DNA of 64,000 nucleotides, taken from positions 1 to 64,000 of IMG/VR virus record IMGVR_UViG_3300021600_000005; one strand, 5' to 3'. A model generated the notes under the pieces. The model was not told where the DNA came from. It saw nothing but the letters and a program-made list of their open reading frames with translations, and did no database searches. This document shows positions 58,460 to 64,000 of this stretch, in pieces. Each line of letters begins with the position of its first letter. The stretch's first letter is position 1. Source of the stretch: a virus. Both the position numbers and the translations under genes were made by a program.

Positions 58460-60522
58460 TCAATCTTTTTTTTCTTTCTTGTTTTTTTTGGTTTTTCTTC
58501 AATTTCATTTTGATTATCAGGCAAAAGTATTTTAACCAAGTTGTTTTCTGAAGTCAAAGAATAGTTACCATTTTCGATAATGTTACCTTTAATAATTTCT
58601 TCAGATATAAAATCTTCTATTTTATCCTGAATAGCTCTTTTTATTGGTCTTGCACCATATGTTTCATCAAACCCAACTTCAGAAATTAAATTTAAGACTG
58701 TTTCATCAAAAGTTATATTATAATTTAAACCAATTAACCTTTTAGATAGAACATCCAATTCTATAGTTACTATTTTTTTAATATCTTCTTTAACCAACGC
58801 GTTAAAAATTACTATTTCATCAACTCTATTTAAAAATTCAGGAGAAAAAAAGTTTTTAAGTTCTTTTTTTAACACATCTCTACGATGTTCTTCTTCAGCA
58901 TATGAATTATTAATAGTTTTAAATCCAACTCCAGTTCCAAAATCTTGTAATTTTTTTGAACCAATATTAGAGGTCATAATGATTACACAATTTTTAAAAT
59001 TAATTTTTTTACCTAAACTATCCGTTAAATGTCCTTCATCTAGTACTTGAAGTAACGTTGAAAAAATATCTTTATGGGCTTTTTCAACCTCATCAAATAA
59101 AATTACAGAATACGGTCTATTTTTAACTTGTTCAGTTAATTGTCCTCCATCTTCATAACCAACATACCCACTAGGAGCTCCAATTAATCTTGATATAGTG
59201 TGTTTTTCTTGATATTCTGACATATCCACACGAATTAAATTATCTTCACTACCAAACATTTCTTTTGCTAATTTTTTGGCCAATAACGTTTTACCAACAC
59301 CTGTTGACCCGAGAAAAATAAAAGAACCAATTGGTTTATTAGGGTCTTTTATACCTAACCTATTTCTTCTAATTGATTTTGCAACTTTTAATACCGCTTC
59401 TTCCTGACCAATAACTTTACCAGATAAATTATCTGCCAATTTTGATAATAAAACTGTTTCGTCAAAATTTAATTTTGTAATTGGAATTTTAGTCATATTT
59501 GATACGACCTCATAAACCAAGTCAATTGTGATTATTTTCTTTTTTATTAAGAGTTCTTCTTCAAATTTTTTCTTTTCAGAACTTAATTTATCTAAAATTT
59601 TCTTTTCTTTATCTCTAAGATTTGCGGCCTCTTCATAGTTTTGTTTTTTAACAACATCTATTTTTTGTTGTTTAATTTTTTGCGCCTGTTCTTTCAAATC
59701 GTCAATAACAAATGGCATTTTAACTTCAACCTGACTACGAGCTCCAACTTCATCAATAATATCAAATGCTTTATCTGGGAATTCTCTGTCTGTAATATAT
59801 CTTTCAGACAAATCAACACATAACGATAAAACTTCATCACTATAGAGTACTTTATGAAAAGTTTCATATTTATCCTTAACATTTTTAAGGATTTCTAAGG
59901 TTTCTTTTTTACTTGTTGGGTCAATTATTACTTTTTGAAAACGTCTTTCTAATGCTCCATCTTTTTCAAAGTTTTTTCTATACTCATCTAATGTTGTTGC
60001 TCCAACACATTGAATTTCACCTCTAGCTAACGCTGGTTTAAATATATTAGAAGCGTCTAAAGAACCTGAAGAATTACCGGCTCCAACGATTGTGTGTATT
60101 TCATCAATAAAAACAATAATATTAGATTGAGACTGAAGTTCATCTATAATAACTTTCATTCTTTCTTCAAATTGACCTCTGTATTTAGTTCCGGCAACAA
60201 TTGAGGTCATATCTAATGAAACTACTCTTTTATCCGCTAAATTTCTTGGACAATCACCATTATATATTTTTATTGCTAACCCTTCAATAATAGCCGTTTT
60301 TCCACTTCCTGGAGCCCCAATAATAATTGGGTTATTTTTTTTACGTCTAGATAAAATTTGAGCAATTCTCATTATTTCACGTTCACGTCCAATTACCGGG
60401 TCAAGTTTACCTTCCTCCGCCAATTTTATTAAATCTCTACTAAAGTTATCTAAAACTGGTGTTGGGGAGTCAGAATCTTTTTTTGGTTTTTGTTTACCAT
60501 CATTTTCTACAGAATCGGTCAT
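58456..60522 (-). CDS. clpC: ClpC-like AAA+ unfoldase without the N-domain
   Basis: 688 residues against about 840. It begins with a ~20-residue charged segment, then enters ClpC at TPVLDNFSRDLIKLAEEGKLDP. First AAA+ domain: GAPGSGKT (near residue 69), FIDEIHTI. Short middle region with the coiled EEAANLRDKEKK (UVR-like). Second AAA+ domain: GSTGVGKTLLA, LFDEVEKAH. GVGFKT sits where ClpC has its ClpP-binding V/I-G-F loop. The adaptor- and phosphoarginine-binding N-domain is lost. Likely unfolds proteins into host ClpP, since no clpP is seen here. Confidence 0.93.
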   Translation of the reverse strand: MTDSVENDGKQKPKKDSDSPTPVLDNFSRDLIKLAEEGKLDPVIGREREIMRIAQILSRRKKNNPIIIGAPGSGKTAIIEGLAIKIYNGDCPRNLADKRVVSLDMTSIVAGTKYRGQFEERMKVIIDELQSQSNIIVFIDEIHTIVGAGNSSGSLDASNIFKPALARGEIQCVGATTLDEYRKNFEKDGALERRFQKVIIDPTSKKETLEILKNVKDKYETFHKVLYSDEVLSLCVDLSERYITDREFPDKAFDIIDEVGARSQVEVKMPFVIDDLKEQAQKIKQQKIDVVKKQNYEEAANLRDKEKKILDKLSSEKKKFEEELLIKKKIITIDLVYEVVSNMTKIPITKLNFDETVLLSKLADNLSGKVIGQEEAVLKVAKSIRRNRLGIKDPNKPIGSFIFLGSTGVGKTLLAKKLAKEMFGSEDNLIRVDMSEYQEKHTISRLIGAPSGYVGYEDGGQLTEQVKNRPYSVILFDEVEKAHKDIFSTLLQVLDEGHLTDSLGKKINFKNCVIIMTSNIGSKKLQDFGTGVGFKTINNSYAEEEHRRDVLKKELKNFFSPEFLNRVDEIVIFNALVKEDIKKIVTIELDVLSKRLIGLNYNITFDETVLNLISEVGFDETYGARPIKRAIQDKIEDFISEEIIKGNIIENGNYSLTSENNLVKILLPDNQNEIEEKPKKTRKKKKID

Positions 60523-60616
60523 ATGTTTTTTTTTAAAAATATAACTAATAAAAATAAAAAACTCAACCTATTAAAAATTAAGTTTATAATTTTATAAAAT
60601 TTAATATATTTAAATT

Positions 60617-60859
60617 ATGGCAATTAAAAAAGAAACAATAGAAGGTACAAAGATTATTAATGAAATTGATTCTAGTAACTTATCAAAAACCGAATACGAT
60701 ACTGAAACTAAAAAACTTTTAGTTGAGTTTAAAAATGGTTTAAAATATGAATATTATGAAGTCCCTCATAAACTACACGTTCAATTTAGAATGTCTGAAT
60801 CTCAAGGTAAATTTTTTAGTTTAAATATCTCAAAAACATATAAGTATAAAAAAATATAA
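60617..60859 (+). CDS. KTSC-domain protein
   Basis: 80 residues. SSNLSKTEYDTETKKLLVEFKNG followed by YEYYEVP and SQGKFFSLNISKTYKY fits the KTSC family, small proteins often linked to RNA-handling enzymes in bacteria and phage. The upstream box is a variant (TATTTAA). Confidence 0.8.
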   Translation: MAIKKETIEGTKIINEIDSSNLSKTEYDTETKKLLVEFKNGLKYEYYEVPHKLHVQFRMSESQGKFFSLNISKTYKYKKI

Positions 60860-60889
60860 TATTAATATTTATTATGATATTTATTGTCA

Positions 60890-62935
60890 ATGAGTAATTT
60901 AAAAAACATTTTATCTAGTTTTAAACTTAGAAATACTTTAAACCTTAAAATTTGGGAGTTATCAGATAAAGATAAGGATTCAAATAACACTACTAATAAT
61001 TATAAAATTTACCCTGAAGTCAGAGAAAGACTTTTAGAAATTGCTTATCGTTTTATAGATAGTTTTGACATTGAGGTTGTTATTGATGATATCATAATAA
61101 CAGGTTCGTTAGTTAATTTTAACTGGTCAAAATTTTCAGATGTTGATTTACACGTTTTAATAAATTTTAAACAATTTCCAGAAAAACATAGACCTCTTTA
61201 TGTTGAATTATTGGACCTTAAAAAAGTTCTATTTAATTTAAAGTATAATATAAAAGTTAAAGGATTTGATGTTGAATTATACGCTCAAGATAAATCAGTA
61301 ACTAGTTTTAGTTCTGGAGTTTATTCCGTATTGTTTGATAAGTGGGAAAGTTTCCCTAACAAAGAAAAAGTTGAAATTGATAAAGAAGCGATTTTGAATA
61401 AAACAAATCAATGGACACAAATTATTGATTCCGCAATTGAAGAGGCTTCCGATAAAAATTTAGAAGACGGGTTAAAAATACTTAACAAATTTAAAGATAA
61501 ATTAAAAAAATATAGAACAAGTGGATTAGAAGAAGGTGGTGAGTATTCAAATGAAAATTTAGTTTTTAAAGCCTTAAGAAGAAATGGGTACATTGGAAAA
61601 TTATATGATTTTAAAAATAAGTTAATGAGTAATAAATTATCATTAACTGAATCTTATTTAAATGAAGCGAACACCTATGGTTTCCCTGAAGGTAATGTTG
61701 ATTCGGGGAAGGTATTAACAGGCGGTGTTGGAGGTAATTGGGGTGGTTCTATGGATATTGCGTTAGAAATATTAAGTTTTGCTAAAGATTGTAAAGGAGG
61801 GGATATAGTTGTTTCATCACAAAAAAGAAGTAGGAAAAAAACCGCATCTGGTAATGTTTCCGACCATTACGTTGGTAATTTAGGGGCATATGCTGTAGAT
61901 ATACCTACGAGTGGGAAACAAGGAGATGAATTGCTCTCATGTATAATGGAAAAATGGAATGGGGGGTCTAATAAAGATTATAAGGGGGGTAAATGGTTAA
62001 ACGTTAATGTTGGAGAATATAGATACCAATTTGGTTGGAGGGTTAAGGACCACTATGACCATATTCATGTTGGGGTTAAAAAAAATAACATAAAGTCAGG
62101 AATTGATACTGATTCTGAAATAAAAAATGAATTAGTTACTGATGCAGAAAAATCAGAATTTTTAGAAGAACTTAAATCAATTGCAAATTCTGATAAAACA
62201 TTTAAAAATCTTAAAACAGATGGTAATAGAATCCCATACGACCCTGATGTTGAAATAATTCAAACTTCATTACAATTTTTAGGGTTTTTATTGCCAAAAT
62301 GGGGTGTTGATGGAAAATTTGGACCTGAAACCGAAGCGTCGTCAAATGGATTTAAATCAAAGTATCTTCCAATACTTAAAAAATTTAAACATTTAATATC
62401 GTCTGAAAAAAATGTTTTAACAAGTGATGATATAAAAGTATTATACGCTTCTTTACTTGAAGAAGGTTTTGAAGAGTCTGATTTAACCGGTATACAAAAA
62501 AAGTCTGATTTTAGTAAAATGGATATTGGAGATGATAAAGAATTTTATGAACAAATTCTTAACTGTGTAGGAGCCCCAATAACGGAAGAAAATTTAAAAT
62601 TTTTATATGCTTGGAGGCAAGCAGAAAATGCTAACGCTGCTAATAACCCTTTCAATACTACTATGCCATTTAAAAACGCCACACTTTACGGAACAAATAA
62701 GGCAAAAGTAAAAGAATATCAAACACGTCAAGATGGTCTTGAAGCAACTTGTAAAACACTTAACTTAAGTTATTATACATGTATTGTTGATGGACTTGTT
62801 AATGACATTGGGGCTGAACTTATTTCAACAAAATGTGACTCCGCATTAAAAAAATGGGGGACTCATGCAACTACTCCATTAATAACAAAGGTATTAAAAG
62901 GTAAAATTGACCCACCACCAATTGCTACATCATAA
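60890..62935 (+). CDS. Nucleotidyltransferase fused to M15-type peptidase and wall-lysis domains
   Basis: 681 residues from the ATG at 60890. Residues ~55-170: polymerase-beta-type nucleotidyltransferase (ITGSLVNFNWSKFSDVDLHV). Residues ~270-400: M15-like zinc peptidase, H326 in SDHYVGNLGAYAVDI and H391/H393 in DHIHVGV. Then a PG-binding repeat (LLPKWGVDGKFGPETEA) and a C-terminal lysozyme-like domain (LKFLYAWRQAENANAANNPFNTT). A leader-type site LTESYLNEAN with E259 separates the first and second parts and may be a prohead-protease cut. Probably a virion cell-wall-degrading protein. Confidence 0.75.
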   Translation: MSNLKNILSSFKLRNTLNLKIWELSDKDKDSNNTTNNYKIYPEVRERLLEIAYRFIDSFDIEVVIDDIIITGSLVNFNWSKFSDVDLHVLINFKQFPEKHRPLYVELLDLKKVLFNLKYNIKVKGFDVELYAQDKSVTSFSSGVYSVLFDKWESFPNKEKVEIDKEAILNKTNQWTQIIDSAIEEASDKNLEDGLKILNKFKDKLKKYRTSGLEEGGEYSNENLVFKALRRNGYIGKLYDFKNKLMSNKLSLTESYLNEANTYGFPEGNVDSGKVLTGGVGGNWGGSMDIALEILSFAKDCKGGDIVVSSQKRSRKKTASGNVSDHYVGNLGAYAVDIPTSGKQGDELLSCIMEKWNGGSNKDYKGGKWLNVNVGEYRYQFGWRVKDHYDHIHVGVKKNNIKSGIDTDSEIKNELVTDAEKSEFLEELKSIANSDKTFKNLKTDGNRIPYDPDVEIIQTSLQFLGFLLPKWGVDGKFGPETEASSNGFKSKYLPILKKFKHLISSEKNVLTSDDIKVLYASLLEEGFEESDLTGIQKKSDFSKMDIGDDKEFYEQILNCVGAPITEENLKFLYAWRQAENANAANNPFNTTMPFKNATLYGTNKAKVKEYQTRQDGLEATCKTLNLSYYTCIVDGLVNDIGAELISTKCDSALKKWGTHATTPLITKVLKGKIDPPPIATS

Positions 62936-63014
62936 TAATTAATTTTAATTATAACAATTTGAATTAATTATATATTTATATAAAAATAATTTATTTAAAA
63001 AAAAAATAAAAAAA

Positions 63015-64000
63015 ATGGGAAATTTAAGACCTATAGGAAGTGAAAAACTCACAGGAATGGAAAAAATTAATCGTATGATTGAAATTTCAAGATACAATGA
63101 GAGCATTCCTAAATCAATCAATGAAGATAAATCAGTTGAATTTAGTAAAACTTTAACTGATGGTAACAATTATATCATCCAAAAAGAAAAAAGTGGATAC
63201 GTAATTAAACGTACTATAACAGAATCAGATTCAAATTATGAGTATATTGAACCTATGAAAAATAGGAAATATTATTCTTCATATTCAACAGCGCTAAAAA
63301 GGTTGAATCTTATTTCAAATGAAATTAATAAAATTGAAGGTTCTAATGAAAACTTATCTCTTTTTGGAGAAAGTGATGAATCTACAAAATATTTTTTAAA
63401 ATTCGGAGAAAAAAACGAACAAACCGCTCCGGCAACAGCTCCAACCCCGGTTCCAGCTCCGGCTCCGGCTCCAGCACCAGTTCCAGAACCATTACCTACC
63501 GAAACCCCTTCACCTGAAGAAGATGAAGATTTAGATTTTGGTGATGAAATCGAAACTGATGATGATGATATGTCAAACGACGACGAACCTGTTACATTAA
63601 AAACAATTCAAAAATTAACTGGTAAGTTAGCTCAAAAATTAAGAGCGTTTTCTTCAGACGAAGAAAACAAAATGTCATCTAACGATGTTAAATACGTAAT
63701 CAATTCTGTTTTATCAGCGTTAGATTTAAATTCATTAGAAGATGAAGATAAAGAAGAAATTATGTCAAAATTTGAAGGTGGTGATGAGTTATCAGACGAA
63801 GAACCAATGGATAATAATGATATGAATGATGAAGATGACGATACCGATATGGGTGGAGAAGAAGTAACTTCTGAACCTCCGGCAAATCCTGAAGGTGAAA
63901 TGGGCGAATCTAACCATTACCGTTCATTTGATAGTGATGATAATTTTGGACATGATGATTTTGACCATAATGAGTTTGACACATACAAAAATTTACATCA
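63015..64000 (+). CDS. Acidic Pro/Ala-rich virion-like protein (cut by window end)
   Basis: Open from the ATG at 63015 to the window end (328 codons). MGNLRPIGSEKLTGMEKINR opens a basic helical part with NESIPKSINEDK; then a Pro/Ala tract (PAPAPAPAPVP), long Asp/Glu runs, and a helical segment TLKTIQKLTGKLAQKLRAF. Extreme acidity suits a prohead core/scaffold or head-associated protein. TATATTTAT lies about 40 bases upstream. Confidence 0.65.
   Translation, partial: MGNLRPIGSEKLTGMEKINRMIEISRYNESIPKSINEDKSVEFSKTLTDGNNYIIQKEKSGYVIKRTITESDSNYEYIEPMKNRKYYSSYSTALKRLNLISNEINKIEGSNENLSLFGESDESTKYFLKFGEKNEQTAPATAPTPVPAPAPAPAPVPEPLPTETPSPEEDEDLDFGDEIETDDDDMSNDDEPVTLKTIQKLTGKLAQKLRAFSSDEENKMSSNDVKYVINSVLSALDLNSLEDEDKEEIMSKFEGGDELSDEEPMDNNDMNDEDDDTDMGGEEVTSEPPANPEGEMGESNHYRSFDSDDNFGHDDFDHNEFDTYKNLH

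Noticed and set aside
1-64000. Bacterial chromosome origin
   Set aside because: dnaK, clpC, uvrC and thyA might suggest it, but no ribosomal or central metabolic genes are present, uvrC and clpC are truncated, and the surrounding genes are phage-type.

Overview
The window reads as part of the genome of a large tailed bacteriophage that infects a member of the Bacteroidota. It is very A+T-rich and packed with about 110 mostly short genes, often with 1-8 base overlaps. It holds virion lysins, phage-type metabolic genes and chaperones, but no ribosomal protein or rRNA genes. Host assignment rests on promoters of the form TTTG-N19/20-TAnnTTTG (the Bacteroidota housekeeping sigma pattern), the near absence of Shine-Dalgarno sequences, and Bacteroidota-like signal peptides and lipoboxes.

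Two signals recur and are named here once. (1) 'IxE leader': about thirty proteins begin with a short basic/hydrophobic peptide ending in I/L-x-E (for example MKYIITE, MKKIIRLTE, MNLQE, MKIIINE). This resembles the capsid-targeting peptides of T4 internal head proteins, which the prohead protease cuts after (I/L)xE. The proteins behind the leaders are unrelated: zinc metalloproteases, a kinase-like protein, a P-loop kinase, a flavodoxin-like protein, a membrane protein and many small unknown domains. (2) 'TATTTAT box': the 7-mer TATTTAT sits 4-5 bases before the start codon of many operon-head genes, mostly those with leaders. This suggests a late promoter giving leaderless or nearly leaderless mRNA.

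Layout. 0.1-20 kb: rightward cargo-like operons of leader-bearing proteins, with an FkbM/GT32 fusion, a DoxX-like membrane protein and a glycosyltransferase-like protein. 20-28.5 kb: small membrane, lipoprotein and coiled-coil genes, a lytic transglycosylase, a UvrC lacking its C-terminal domain, a SlyD-type FKBP, and a GH19 endolysin. 28.5-38.8 kb: a leftward metabolic block with a DNA methyltransferase beside an attC-like hairpin, thymidylate synthase, a sugar-nucleotide/glycosyltransferase cluster, a receiver-like protein, a phosphoesterase and four tiny genes. 38.8-48.6 kb: leader-bearing proteases, a three-gene tandem array, full-length DnaK and a protein with DnaJ-type zinc motifs. 48.6-56.1 kb: an RNA-rich region with tRNA-Arg(UCU), a ~90-nt small RNA, a ~300-nt RNA with a tRNA-like 5' domain, a ~1.37-kb structured non-coding RNA behind four tandem promoters, and a tmRNA on the minus strand. 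56-64 kb: a large unknown protein, a di-zinc peptidase, a Clp ATPase without its N-domain, a KTSC protein, a nucleotidyltransferase/cell-wall-lysin fusion, and an acidic protein that runs off the end.

Two systems stand out. One is a candidate arsenal of packaged and injected proteins, including five HExxH proteases, sharing leader and promoter. The other is an RNA/proteostasis module: the giant RNA, the tmRNA with a long tag, the tRNA-like RNA, DnaK, SlyD, and a ClpC-like ATPase that keeps a ClpP-binding loop. Functions are inferred from sequence only; no database search was run.
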